Source: Planctomycetota bacterium
GTDB taxonomy: Bacteria; Planctomycetota; Phycisphaerae; Sedimentisphaerales; Anaerobacaceae
DNA length: 46,589 bases
Assembly: GCA_022563885.1 (NCBI GenBank)
Contig: JADFMM010000014.1
Coordinates: forward strand, 1-46,589
Reading direction: 5' to 3'
Shown here in pieces: positions 7,056 to 15,950 of the stretch (within the stretch, counting starts at the first letter, position 1; every line of letters starts with the position of its first letter). The position numbers were made by a program, and so were the translations under genes. The notes below the pieces were generated by a model, which searched no databases, had not been told where the DNA came from, and saw only the letters and a program-made list of their open reading frames with translations.

Positions 7056-10000
7056 ATGAAAAACAGTTCTTATGACAGGCGTATCCGCAGGGTCGCTCTG
7101 CTGGCAATGGTGATGCTTCTTGCCGTTTGTCTCTCAGTGGTCGGTCAGAGCGAGGATTGGCAGACGATCCTTCCGTATGAAGCCGGCGACAGCTCTTACA
7201 ATGGCCCGGACAAGACCGGCGATTACGGCGAATCCGGGGATGGCAACAATGGCGACCTAGTCACGGACTCACAGGCTTCCCCAGAGAGCGATCGAGATGG
7301 GCAAAAACCGTCCACCCCTAAGCGCTTCGAGAACGACTCAGATGTCAACAGGGTCAAGGCTTCGGACTTGCCCCTAGAGATGCCGACCTGGTTCATCAAC
7401 GCATCGGCAGAGCAGTTGAATCCGCGGAGCCTGCTTAATGGGACGTTCGAGGAGTCGACCTATGCGACCCTGATCAAGTCCCTTGAAGATCGCAGGGACC
7501 ACGTGACGGGCGCGGCCACCGACGGCGCGACTCGCGTATGGGTCGTAGTTGAATGTCCCGGACCCGGTAAGCTAACCTACAGACTCGAGCGTGCCGAGGA
7601 TGGGGCTTTTAGTCGGCCAGAGATCTTTGACAATCGCTCGCGCACCGTTGAGGTTGAACTCTATGAGGACGCCGGGAGCAAAAGGCACTTCGGTTTCGTG
7701 CTCTATATCGTGCCGGACGCCTATGGTCCGCCCCAGACTTCACCCCGAGAACACCACAGAACGATCCCAGTCAATCTGAGGTGGGAAGCCGACTGGGCCC
7801 AGTTACCGAACGCCGAGCCTCGCGAGCAACAGGAGACATTCACGCTCGTGCGTCCCCCCGTGATCCTACAACATGGCATCTGCGACAACCCGGACGACTG
7901 TTGGCGGCAGTTTCCGCAAGAGACCTTGAGCGTGGGCGACTATCCGCGCGGTCACAAGGCCATGTACGAGGTGCTGATCGACGAGGGATTTTTGTTGCCC
8001 AATGGCAAGCCTGCGGTATTTACCGTTGGATACGAGAACGACAGGGTCGATGTGTCGCGGCGGGGCAAGTATACCTCCAGCGGCCTGCAGAGGTATGAGC
8101 GGACCGTGCGGGTCAATGGCGTCGATGTGGGGAGCAGCAGTTTCGTCAACCTCGCGCATGTGTTATGGGAGAACCCCGGAGGCATCCGGGATGCGCTGGC
8201 TGCCTACCGTGAGGCGGGTATTGCCGCCACTCGAGCGGACGTGATCTGCCACGGTATGGGGGGGCTCGTCGCCCGGCTCTACATCCGTGGCGCCCATCTC
8301 TACGAGCGAGGGGATCCCCAACGCTTCTACGAATTCCCCGATCCAAGCATGCCCATTGATCGGACCGTCTGGTATTATCGGGCCAATAACTTCATGCAGG
8401 GAGACGTTCACCGGCTCATCACGGTCTGTACCGCACACAAGGGAAGTGACGCGCCGGGGAGGATGCTACGCTACGCCTCCTTGGATGAGTCCGAGGGGAC
8501 AACGGGTGTCATTGGGCCCCGAGTCGGTGCAAGCATTCCCATCATTGGTGGGCGCGCGGAACGTGCTGATCCTGACGACATCGGACCGGTGGGGCGCAGC
8601 ATGGGGCAGGAAAGGGATCTGGTCGCGGCCTTCCACGACCAGCAGCCCAATAGTGCGGCCCTCCATGCGATCGGCGCGACGCCGGTCCCTGCTCACGCCA
8701 TTGCTGGTGTCTGTTTGGACGAAGACTTGGATTCCTTCGAAGGCTCTTATCGGGCCCGCTCGGGGAAGATGCACCTGCTCACGTCTAAAGACATCATCGA
8801 AAGGGCAGGGAGCAGCAGCGTTCATGGCGATGCCAGCTTTAAAACACTGCAGGCCTCGGGCGTGGAGGAGGACGCACCTCGCCCTACCAAGACTGCAGCC
8901 GCCTATTCCGACCTTGGCGTCATCGGCCAGGCGGATGATCTGGTCGATGGGACAACCCATAACACTTTGGGCATGTTTCGCTCGGTGGTCTTCGGTAACA
9001 CCGCCAACGACGGCGCCGTTCGATTGGAAAGCGCATTGGGTGGACTACAGCCTGACGTCGACGCCAGTGTGATTGACCACGTGCTGCATGGCTCCGCGAC
9101 GAGCCATCCTGAGGTTCAGACGCGGGTCCTGGAACTGTTGCGGGGCGGATTTGAAGAATTCAGTGTCGGGGGCTTTCCACGCGCGGGCGGAGTCACTAGG
9201 GGCATGCCCCGACCAGGGGAGAATTACCGGCCGCCCGCATCCAGGATCGCCATAGAGGACAAGCGACGCTCTGGCGCCGAGACCCATGCCGAAGCCGAGC
9301 CTGCCTTCACGGTCCACGTGTTGGGTAGCGACTACACCAACGTCCACGACGATGGGCGGCAGGCAAGACGCCGGGAGGGCCAAGAGGCAGCGGAACGCGT
9401 CTACCCTGGAGACGGCAGGGCACCCTATGAGCAGGGGGCCTCGAACGCTATATCCCAGAAGGCACCCGATCTCCCCGACCGAGCACATTGGGCCGCGGCG
9501 CGGCAACTGGCTGAGGGCACTGAGGGAGATTTCAACACAGGTCTCGCCGCCGAGCCGCTACGGGAGTCCTTTGACGGAGATATCGCCCCGCTCGAATTGG
9601 GCCTGCAGCTTGACACCGCCACTGCCGGCCGGCCCGTCGATTTTCCCCAGGGGCTTTTCGATGACGAGAATGCTAGTATCGGTAATGGCGATAGGGTCGA
9701 TGCAAGCAGCGACAGCCAGATCAATGATTCTCCGAGTGGACCGATCGATCTCGAGACTATCCACCTTAAGGAGGGCACGCCAATCGAGGTCACGAGCGGC
9801 AGCAGATGGGTTGACTTTGCCGATTGGTCTTTCGATGAGGCGAATGGTCGTATCGACAAGGGCATTCTGATCCGTACCGCCCGCGACAAGCAGATCGTTG
9901 ATTATCCCGATGGGCCCATTGATCACGACATCCCCCCGCTCGATGAGAGCCTGGCGATCGATGTCACGCCCGACAGCCGAACGATCGGAACGCCTCTGGG

Positions 10001-11546
10001 ACCCTTTGCTCACGAGGGCATCTCTTCCTTTAATGAGCAACCATGGACCGAAGCGCCGATCGATAATGAGCAACTATGGACCGAAGCGCCGACCGAGGGG
10101 CCGCCACAGGCGCTGCGCACCCTTGTCTATCATCAGCTCTTTGACAACGACGCCGATAGACTCGACAGGGCTGCTATCCACGGCCAACCGGTGCTCAGCG
10201 CCGACGGCACTCGGGCCGTTTTCTGCGGCAAGGGCGTCTATGTCATTGATCACGATGGCACCCACCTGCGTCGCGTCGGTGAAGCCGAAGCCAGTGTCGC
10301 CTACGCCGCGGACATCAGTCCCGATGGACAGTGGGTGGCCTTCTATGACAACCTGCGTGTATACGCGGCCCGGGCGGACGGCTCGGGGCCGGGCAAGCTG
10401 TTGGAATCCAGCTACGGCGCGTTCTACGGCCTGCGGATCTGTGGCAATCCGGCGACCCTCTTTCTGGTGTGCGCCAAGCCGGCCGAGGTCCGTACCAGCC
10501 CGGAAGCCCCTTGGGAATCCTTCGGTAACGGTATCTGGGCCATCGACCCCAACACGGGCAGCCGGCGTCACCTCGTCGACTTCGAGCTTATGGCCGAAGC
10601 AATCGGCGCCCCCAAGTATTCCACCCTTTCGGTCGCCAACCAGGGGGAGTTTGTCTTCGACGTCTCCGAAGATGGCAGACACCTGGTCTTCACGCTTCAC
10701 GCCAAGACCGACGGGTCGTCGAGGACTTACGGCTGGTCGGCGGAGGAAGGCACACGCGAACTCGTACGCGTTGAGGACAATATGATCGGTTCGCTGGCGA
10801 TCAGCGGGGACGGCAACACCGTTGCCCTTGTCACCCGCGGCAGCGACGGCGGTCTGTTTGCCATCGGATTCGATGGGTCCAACTTCCGTGAGGTCCTCAA
10901 AGCAAAAGACGCGCCTGCCCGCTTTACCGACCATCCGTCTTATACGCGGCTCAGTTACGATGGATCCTTCTTTCTCCACGGCAGGGATAACCTCCTGGTC
11001 CGGCTCAGCGACGGTCTGGCCCGCAACCTAGGCCCGTCCTGGGACTCCAGTATCAACACTGTTTTTGATGTCGGCATGTACCGGTTGGCCATGAACCGTG
11101 ATGCCACGCGTTTCGTTTTTATCAGCCGTCAAGCGTCCGGCCGTATGACACTCACTTCGCTGACGGCCAATCCGGGCGATGTAGGCCAAGCGCCACGCAT
11201 CACTGATGTGCGACTCGACCCGTTCGAGCTTGTCGCTGAGGAACCCGGCCCCAAGCTAAGCGCACGGGTATCAACCGACCTTCGCATCACTCATGCGCGC
11301 ACGCGGATCTTTGCTCGAGGGCGTTTGGACAAGGATGTCTCCTATCGCGACATGCGAGACGATGGCAGAGGCGGTGACACCAAGGCCGCCGATGGCATCT
11401 ACACCTTCGACAACCTGCTGCCCCGGAGCGACCGCAAGGATTGGAACGGCTCACGCGTCATTCGCGTTTTCATCCAGGGGTACGATGAACTGGACCTGGC
11501 CCACGCCACCGCGGTCGACTACGGACCGTGGCCGATAGCACCCTGA
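7056..11546 (+). CDS. Giant secreted protein: alpha/beta-hydrolase-like domain, 29-residue repeats, beta-propeller
   Basis: A protein of about 1496 residues. The ATG at 7056 is preferred over TTG 7008 because it begins a clear signal peptide (MKNSSYDRR then VALLAMVMLLAVCLSVV) and follows AGGGTGG. After an acidic linker comes a PGAP1/lipase-like domain (about residues 265-650) with PPVILQHGICDNPDDCWRQF and DVICHGMGGLVARLY. In this family the elbow is normally G-x-S-x-G, but the nucleophile position holds Gly400, so hydrolysis is doubtful. Residues 844-988 are five tandem 29-residue repeats. Residues from about 1020 to 1380 form a TolB/PD40-like propeller (LSADGTRAVF, ISPDGQWVAFY, VSEDGRHLVF, ISGDGNTVALV). 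The end (DDGRGGDTKAADGIYTF) matches choice-of-anchor X-type domains. A surface or periplasmic binding role is likely. Confidence 0.85.
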   Translation: MKNSSYDRRIRRVALLAMVMLLAVCLSVVGQSEDWQTILPYEAGDSSYNGPDKTGDYGESGDGNNGDLVTDSQASPESDRDGQKPSTPKRFENDSDVNRVKASDLPLEMPTWFINASAEQLNPRSLLNGTFEESTYATLIKSLEDRRDHVTGAATDGATRVWVVVECPGPGKLTYRLERAEDGAFSRPEIFDNRSRTVEVELYEDAGSKRHFGFVLYIVPDAYGPPQTSPREHHRTIPVNLRWEADWAQLPNAEPREQQETFTLVRPPVILQHGICDNPDDCWRQFPQETLSVGDYPRGHKAMYEVLIDEGFLLPNGKPAVFTVGYENDRVDVSRRGKYTSSGLQRYERTVRVNGVDVGSSSFVNLAHVLWENPGGIRDALAAYREAGIAATRADVICHGMGGLVARLYIRGAHLYERGDPQRFYEFPDPSMPIDRTVWYYRANNFMQGDVHRLITVCTAHKGSDAPGRMLRYASLDESEGTTGVIGPRVGASIPIIGGRAERADPDDIGPVGRSMGQERDLVAAFHDQQPNSAALHAIGATPVPAHAIAGVCLDEDLDSFEGSYRARSGKMHLLTSKDIIERAGSSSVHGDASFKTLQASGVEEDAPRPTKTAAAYSDLGVIGQADDLVDGTTHNTLGMFRSVVFGNTANDGAVRLESALGGLQPDVDASVIDHVLHGSATSHPEVQTRVLELLRGGFEEFSVGGFPRAGGVTRGMPRPGENYRPPASRIAIEDKRRSGAETHAEAEPAFTVHVLGSDYTNVHDDGRQARRREGQEAAERVYPGDGRAPYEQGASNAISQKAPDLPDRAHWAAARQLAEGTEGDFNTGLAAEPLRESFDGDIAPLELGLQLDTATAGRPVDFPQGLFDDENASIGNGDRVDASSDSQINDSPSGPIDLETIHLKEGTPIEVTSGSRWVDFADWSFDEANGRIDKGILIRTARDKQIVDYPDGPIDHDIPPLDESLAIDVTPDSRTIGTPLGPFAHEGISSFNEQPWTEAPIDNEQLWTEAPTEGPPQALRTLVYHQLFDNDADRLDRAAIHGQPVLSADGTRAVFCGKGVYVIDHDGTHLRRVGEAEASVAYAADISPDGQWVAFYDNLRVYAARADGSGPGKLLESSYGAFYGLRICGNPATLFLVCAKPAEVRTSPEAPWESFGNGIWAIDPNTGSRRHLVDFELMAEAIGAPKYSTLSVANQGEFVFDVSEDGRHLVFTLHAKTDGSSRTYGWSAEEGTRELVRVEDNMIGSLAISGDGNTVALVTRGSDGGLFAIGFDGSNFREVLKAKDAPARFTDHPSYTRLSYDGSFFLHGRDNLLVRLSDGLARNLGPSWDSSINTVFDVGMYRLAMNRDATRFVFISRQASGRMTLTSLTANPGDVGQAPRITDVRLDPFELVAEEPGPKLSARVSTDLRITHARTRIFARGRLDKDVSYRDMRDDGRGGDTKAADGIYTFDNLLPRSDRKDWNGSRVIRVFIQGYDELDLAHATAVDYGPWPIAP
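9585..10019 (+). repeat. Five tandem 87-bp (29-residue) coding repeats
   Basis: Within the giant secreted protein, residues 844-988 split into exactly five 29-residue units. Their ends read FPQGLFDDEN, SPSGPIDLET, FADWSFDEAN, YPDGPIDHDI and TPLGPFAHEG. Each unit has a hydrophobic position near 3, another near 8-9 followed by an acidic residue, S/D near 15, and a P-x-GP-x-D-type turn near 21-25. The DNA copies are well diverged, so the array is old and held by protein structure. Confidence 0.7.
10032..10097 (+). repeat. 33-bp tandem duplication inside the giant gene
   Basis: Two adjacent 33-base units differ at only three positions and encode NEQPWTEAPID and NEQLWTEAPTE. The units directly follow the 29-residue repeats and precede the propeller. 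The low divergence marks a recent slippage event. Confidence 0.8.
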
Positions 11547-11588
11547 GCGGCCCTCACACTATTCCAGTCCTGAGAACCCATTCTTTCC

Positions 11589-11714
11589 CATATATGCACG
11601 GATGAGGATCTGTTTTTGCATGAGGCGATTCCCGGGCATCACTACCAGATCTCTCTGGCCCAAGAGAATGAGAACCTGCCCGGTTTCCGACGCATCTTGT
11701 GGTACAGCGCTTAG
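11589..11714 (+). pseudogene. Fragment of a DUF885 family protein
   Basis: In one frame (from 11598) the DNA encodes [20 protein letters not shown], then [18 protein letters not shown] and a stop. The HE-x-x-PGHH-x-Q signature followed by a segment like 'LPGFRR..WY' is the core of DUF885 proteins, which look like metallopeptidases. There the sequence should continue with an EGWALY-type segment; instead it meets the border of an inverted repeat at 11707 and stops. No start codon or N-terminal part is visible upstream. This is a stump of about 38 codons from a protein normally above 500 residues. Confidence 0.75.
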
Positions 11715-11902
11715 GGACCGGCAAGAAATAACTTGGACTTTTGAATGCCCAATTGCACCCCATCTTGGATCGCTTCTCAATCGCAAAATCCGCGACGTAG
11801 AACGGCTACGCCTGTGGTTTCGCTCAATCGGGCGCGACCCAATATGGGGCACACTTGGACCCCAAATTGTCCAACTTATTTCTTGCCGATCCCTTAATGC
11901 GC
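11707..11902. repeat. Dispersed repeat family B: inverted pair (palindromic element)
   Basis: The 32 bases at 11707-11738 are the near-perfect reverse complement of 11869-11902 (shared core TTATTTCTTGCCG with flanking GTCCAA and TCCCT). Weaker similarity, about 31 of 45 positions with no gap, extends inward, giving arms of about 77 bp around a 42-bp centre. A third copy lies at 28731-28855. The left edge coincides with the end of DUF885 homology, and the right arm supplies the first codons of the TPR reading frame. The element is therefore a likely cause of the truncation. Confidence 0.65.
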
Positions 11903-12967
11903 CGACACGGCGCCCCTTCGCAACGCGTCAAGGCCGTCGTCAACTTCATGCTCGCCTTCTATGGGGAAAAAGAACTCGTTACGACGGTCCGCCGCATCGC
12001 GCAGGAGGCCTGCGATCTTGGAGAAAGCGCCAGGTCCGATCACTACGCGCTGTTTGAACAGATTCTAAAATGCGGACCGAGTGACACCCTTCGCAATCAA
12101 ATCTTGCGAGAGACTCCTTCGGACTTTCTCACCGCACCGGATGCGCCCGTTTCGCTCAGAGGTGTACCGGCCGTGAAGCACGCGGAAGGCACTATCGAGA
12201 AAACCACCCAAGTAGACCTGCCTGAACAGACACATCTAGACTTGGAAGAGGCGAAGATGTTGTTCAACAAGGGGGTTGATCTGCATGAGCAGAAGGAATA
12301 TGCACAGGCCGTTTCGGCCTACGATGACCTTGTCATGCGGTTCGGAAAAGCAAAAGAGGCAGAAGTAAAAGAACCGGTGGCTATGGCGATCGTGCACAAA
12401 AGTAGTGCCCTCTTTGCACAGAAGAAATATCGTCAGGGGGCAAGAAGTTGGGAAGAGGCCGAACAGGCCGTTGACACCCTGCCGCAGGAAGCGTGGCTCA
12501 GGGACAGTCTTGCGTGGTGTGTATGCGAAAACCGCGTGTGGAAACTTCTGCCTAAGGCCAAAGGTCACGCCCGAAAGGCCGTCGCCATCGAGCCTGACGA
12601 TGGGCGCTGGCGCCATACCCTCGCCTCGCTTCTGTACCTCGCGGGAGATGGAGCTGAGTCGCTGAAAGAGGCGGAATTGTACCTGACGGACAGGAAGGCC
12701 GTCGAAAAGACGGTGGAAGACGCGATCGATCTGTTCGTGGGCCTCGCGGCCACCGGACACGGATCAGAGGGATTGCGCATCCTGCGAGACGCGCCGAGCG
12801 CGGATCTACTCGAACCGCTGGTGGTCGGACTGCGCCTCTACCTGGGCGAAGACGTGAAGGCCGCGGCGGAGATCACGGAGGTGGCCAAAGACGTGGTCCA
12901 ACGTATTGACGAGAGACGCGTCGAGCTGGATGGGAATGTCCCAGCGGGAGCCCAGCGACGTCCGTAG
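11855..12967 (+). CDS. TPR-repeat protein
   Basis: The frame holds up to 370 residues; the first 14 codons lie inside an inverted repeat, so the ATG at 11897 (MRRHGAPSQRVKAVV) is a better start, giving 356 residues. The central part has tetratricopeptide-like helices: AKMLFNKGVDLHEQKEYAQA, MAIVHKSSALFAQKKYRQGA, and a later pair around ARKAVAIEPDDGRWRHTLAS. The N-terminal 90 residues match no family I know. There is no signal peptide or membrane segment, so it is probably a cytoplasmic scaffold. The 5' end may have been remodelled by the repeat. No partner is evident nearby. Confidence 0.7.
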   Translation: MDPKLSNLFLADPLMRRHGAPSQRVKAVVNFMLAFYGEKELVTTVRRIAQEACDLGESARSDHYALFEQILKCGPSDTLRNQILRETPSDFLTAPDAPVSLRGVPAVKHAEGTIEKTTQVDLPEQTHLDLEEAKMLFNKGVDLHEQKEYAQAVSAYDDLVMRFGKAKEAEVKEPVAMAIVHKSSALFAQKKYRQGARSWEEAEQAVDTLPQEAWLRDSLAWCVCENRVWKLLPKAKGHARKAVAIEPDDGRWRHTLASLLYLAGDGAESLKEAELYLTDRKAVEKTVEDAIDLFVGLAATGHGSEGLRILRDAPSADLLEPLVVGLRLYLGEDVKAAAEITEVAKDVVQRIDERRVELDGNVPAGAQRRP

Positions 12968-13036
12968 ACTTGGTGCTGGGACTTTCGATCTTCCTTGAAT
13001 TTTCTCTGTGGTATGATGCCGTCCCAAGGAGGCTGT

Positions 13037-13123
13037 ATGGCACAACGAAAACGGCACGGCGGTCCTGACCCTCAAGGATTTGTTGTTTTGACAAGAATAC
13101 CGGATCGGCAGCTTATGAATTGA
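13037..13123 (+). CDS. Possible 28-residue leader peptide
   Basis: An ATG at 13037 follows a perfect AAGGAGG ribosome binding site with seven-base spacing and opens a frame of 28 codons (MAQRKRHGGPDPQGF...RQLMN) ending 21 bases before the DUF4432 gene. The strong site is better than that of most genes in the window. The peptide is basic at its N-terminus and matches nothing I know. It may be a small protein or a leader controlling the next gene. A -10-like TATGAT lies about 25 bases upstream. Confidence 0.4.
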   Translation: MAQRKRHGGPDPQGFVVLTRIPDRQLMN

Positions 13124-13144
13124 GCACACTGTAGGAGTTCCATT

Positions 13145-14212
13145 ATGCAGGCAGACAAATTCGACAAGAGGCAGATGCTCAAGCATGTTGGCGATTTCAG
13201 CCAACTCTTCGGCATCAAGGAATACACCCTGACCGATGGAAAGGCCAAGGGCATGAGGGCCTTTGATGTCAGAAACGGTTCAGGGCTGGAGTTTACGGTG
13301 CTTGCAGATAGAGGCCTCGACATCGCCGGGCTCTCATTCAAGGGGATCAACTGCAGTTACATCAGTAAGACTGGACTCGTCGCTCCGGAGTACTACGAAA
13401 AAGATGGTGTGGAACTCCTACGGAGCTTTTTTGGGGGGTTTCTGACCACCTGCGGGTTAAGGAACGTGGGGGGACCTTGCGAGGACGAAGGAGAACACTT
13501 TGGTCTCCATGGCAGAATCTCCCACACGCCCGCCGAAGAAGTCAGGGCCGGCATTGATTGGGAAGACGGGCTTCCAGTGATGTCCATTGGCGGAATGATG
13601 CGGGAGGCACGGCTGTTTGGTGAAAACATGGTATTGCGCCGCAAAATACGCTGCCATTACGGGGACAATAGAATACAGCTTCAAAATACCATTGAGAATC
13701 TTGGTTTCAGAAGAGAGCCCCTGATGCTGCTGTTCCATTTCAACCTCGGATATCCTCTTCTAGATGAAGACGCTGAGCTTATAACCTCCACTGCGAAACT
13801 CGTGCCCAGAACCGCCGAGGCGAAGAGCGGCATTGATGACTACGCCCGGCTTCAACCCCCGACCGCGGGTTATGCGGAACAGGTGTTCTATCACAACCTG
13901 AACTCGGATGCGAAGGGCAATACCATTGTCGCTCTGATCAACAAGAAGATCGAATTGGGCGTTGCCCTTCGTTTCAACAAGAACCAGCTCTTCAACTTCA
14001 CTCAGTGGAAACAAATGGGCGAAGGGGAGTATGTCCTAGGGCTGGAGCCCTGTAATTGCTATGTGGAGGGCCGCTTGGATGCCAAAAACAGGGAGAAACT
14101 TGAATACCTGGAGCCGGGCGAGGAGAGGCAATTCGATATAGGGATAGAAATAATTGAAGGGCTAAAAGAAATAGAGACTCTCGTTCGGGAGGTAAGTCGC
14201 CTCGCATCATGA
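13145..14212 (+). CDS. DUF4432 / aldose 1-epimerase-like protein
   Basis: A 355-residue protein of the galactose-mutarotase-like fold (DUF4432). Family-typical segments are FTVLADRGLDIAGLSFKG, GLRNVGGPCEDEGEHFGLHG with the conserved histidine, and LHGRISHTPAE. LMLLFHFNLGYPLLDED follows, and EYVLGLEPCNCYVEGR lies near the C-terminus. The ATG at 13145 follows TAGGAG. It is expected to bind or epimerise a sugar in the cytoplasm; the exact sugar is unknown. It may be co-transcribed with the small upstream frame. No sugar-catabolic genes are adjacent, so the pathway cannot be inferred. Confidence 0.9.
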   Translation: MQADKFDKRQMLKHVGDFSQLFGIKEYTLTDGKAKGMRAFDVRNGSGLEFTVLADRGLDIAGLSFKGINCSYISKTGLVAPEYYEKDGVELLRSFFGGFLTTCGLRNVGGPCEDEGEHFGLHGRISHTPAEEVRAGIDWEDGLPVMSIGGMMREARLFGENMVLRRKIRCHYGDNRIQLQNTIENLGFRREPLMLLFHFNLGYPLLDEDAELITSTAKLVPRTAEAKSGIDDYARLQPPTAGYAEQVFYHNLNSDAKGNTIVALINKKIELGVALRFNKNQLFNFTQWKQMGEGEYVLGLEPCNCYVEGRLDAKNREKLEYLEPGEERQFDIGIEIIEGLKEIETLVREVSRLAS

Positions 14213-14294
14213 AGAAGGAAAGGGCCATTTAAGGGAGCGGCAAACCCCAACCACTCACGGGGAACCCAGGGACCCAAGTGGTGCAATTGGATCA

Positions 14295-14323
14295 TTGAAT
14301 ATTTACCGACGCTGCATTATAGT
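14295..14323 (+). promoter_or_regulatory. Sigma-70-type promoter for ahcY
   Basis: TTGAAT (14295-14300) and TATAGT (14318-14323) are separated by 17 bases, close to the housekeeping consensus. A transcript starting near 14330 would carry a leader of about 70 nt before the ahcY start. Confidence 0.6.
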
Positions 14324-14400
14324 AACGGCGCTTTTTGCCCGCGATAACCATATTGCGTGGAACATTTTGGCATCAGATCCCCTTGAGTAAGGACATCACC

Positions 14401-15849
14401 ATGAAATTAGACCTCTCGTTACCCTACAAAGTGGCTGACATCTCCCTGGCGGAATGGGGCCGGAAAGAGATTGAACTGGCCGAACAAGAAATGCCGGGCC
14501 TGACGGCCGTCCGGGCGGAGTATGCTCAGGCACAGCCCCTCAAGGGTCTCAATGTCATGGGCTCACTACACATGACTATTCAAACGGCGGTACTGATCGA
14601 GACGCTGGTCGATCTGGGCGCCACCGTCCGCTGGGCCTCCTGCAACATCTTTAGCACACAGGACCATGCCGCCGCCGCCGTGGCCGTGGGTCGAGACGGC
14701 ACCACGGAGAACCCCAAGGGCATTCCGGTGTTCGCCTGGAAGGCAGAAACGCTCCCAGAGTACTGGTGGTGCACGGAGCGGGCCTTGGATTTCGGGGAAG
14801 GGGCAGGACCCGACCAAATTGTCGACGATGGGGGTGATGCCACCATGATGGTCCTGCATGGCGCCGAGTACGAACAGGCGGGCACCGTGCCGAAGCCTGG
14901 AACCGATGCTGCAGAGGACTGGGTCGAACTGCTGAGCTGTCTGGAGCGCATCCAAGGCGAACAGGCGGATCGTTGGCAGAAGGTGCAGGCCGCGGTCCGC
15001 GGCGTCAGCGAAGAGACAACGACCGGCGTACACCGACTCTACCAATTGGAACGGGAGGGAAAACTGCCCTTCACGGCCATCAATGTCAACGACTCCGTCA
15101 CCAAGAGCAAGTTCGACAACCTCTATGGCTGTCGCCATTCGCTGATTGACGGCATCAATCGCGCCACCGATGTGATGATGGCCGGCAAAATCGCCGTGAT
15201 CCTGGGGTACGGGGACGTCGGCAAGGGTTGCTGCCAATCGTTGCGTGGCCAGGGCGCCCGCGTGATTGTCACCGAGGTCGACCCGATCTGTGCGCTGCAG
15301 GCCGCCATGGAAGGCTACGAAGTCACCACCATGGAAGACGTGGTGTCGAAGGCAGACATCTTCATTACGACCACGGGCAATCTGCACGTCATCGGCATGA
15401 ATCACATGCAAAACATGAAAGATGGGGCCATTGTCGGCAACATCGGTCACTTCGACAATGAAATCGACATGGCGGGCGTTGCCAAGATCGACGGCGTCGT
15501 CAGGACCAATATCAAGGCGCAATACGACAAATGGACCTTCCCGGACGGTCACTCGATCCTGATACTGGCCGAAGGCCGTCTACTCAATCTGGGCTGCGCC
15601 ACGGGCCACCCCAGCTTCGTGATGAGCAACAGCTTTACCAACCAGACGCTGGCCCAGATCGAAATCGCCGCCAACAAGGACAAGTATGGCAACAAGGTCT
15701 ATGTGCTGCCGAAGATTCTGGATGAAAAGGTCGCCCGGCTACATCTGGACAAGCTCGGCGTCAAGTTGACGACACTGACCCAGGTCCAAGCGGACTATAT
15801 CCGTGTCCCCGTCGAGGGCCCCTATAAGCCCGATTATTACCGCTACTAG
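14401..15849 (+). CDS. ahcY: Adenosylhomocysteinase
   Basis: A cytoplasmic enzyme of 482 residues that hydrolyses S-adenosylhomocysteine to adenosine and homocysteine, completing the activated methyl cycle. The start at 14401 ([20 protein letters not shown]) has AAGGA upstream; the longer frame from 14335 is not needed. Diagnostic parts are [12 protein letters not shown], the [14 protein letters not shown] substrate segment, [20 protein letters not shown], the NAD-binding [17 protein letters not shown] and the C-terminal Lys/Tyr-rich KPDYYRY that reaches the neighbouring subunit. Its length is in the usual range for the longer bacterial form. It is transcribed alone from the promoter at 14295-14323. 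Confidence 0.98.
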   Translation: MKLDLSLPYKVADISLAEWGRKEIELAEQEMPGLTAVRAEYAQAQPLKGLNVMGSLHMTIQTAVLIETLVDLGATVRWASCNIFSTQDHAAAAVAVGRDGTTENPKGIPVFAWKAETLPEYWWCTERALDFGEGAGPDQIVDDGGDATMMVLHGAEYEQAGTVPKPGTDAAEDWVELLSCLERIQGEQADRWQKVQAAVRGVSEETTTGVHRLYQLEREGKLPFTAINVNDSVTKSKFDNLYGCRHSLIDGINRATDVMMAGKIAVILGYGDVGKGCCQSLRGQGARVIVTEVDPICALQAAMEGYEVTTMEDVVSKADIFITTTGNLHVIGMNHMQNMKDGAIVGNIGHFDNEIDMAGVAKIDGVVRTNIKAQYDKWTFPDGHSILILAEGRLLNLGCATGHPSFVMSNSFTNQTLAQIEIAANKDKYGNKVYVLPKILDEKVARLHLDKLGVKLTTLTQVQADYIRVPVEGPYKPDYYRY

Positions 15850-15950
15850 GCTAGTCTCGCCGCCCTAACAGTTGCTCGCGCGTCCTGACCGACACCCGAC
15901 TGGCATGCCGGGTGATGTGTTTGCCCTTGCGACCCTTTTCCATACTTTCT

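Noticed and set aside
10074-10979. 301-codon minus frame inside the giant secreted protein gene
   Set aside because: Antisense shadow of the propeller domain; no ribosome binding site and no recognisable domain.
11602-12057. 151-codon plus frame overlapping the DUF885 stump and TPR gene
   Set aside because: It uses a different frame from both recognisable coding segments and crosses the inverted repeat.
14236-14288. Pseudoknot-like pairing (CCCC/GGGG and CCACT/AGTGG) before ahcY as an SAH riboswitch
   Set aside because: It lacks the conserved SAH-riboswitch bases and lies upstream of the likely ahcY promoter, so it would not be in the leader.
14566-15552. Long open frame on the minus strand inside ahcY
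   Set aside because: It mirrors the strongly biased codons of ahcY, has no family match and lies fully inside a certain gene.
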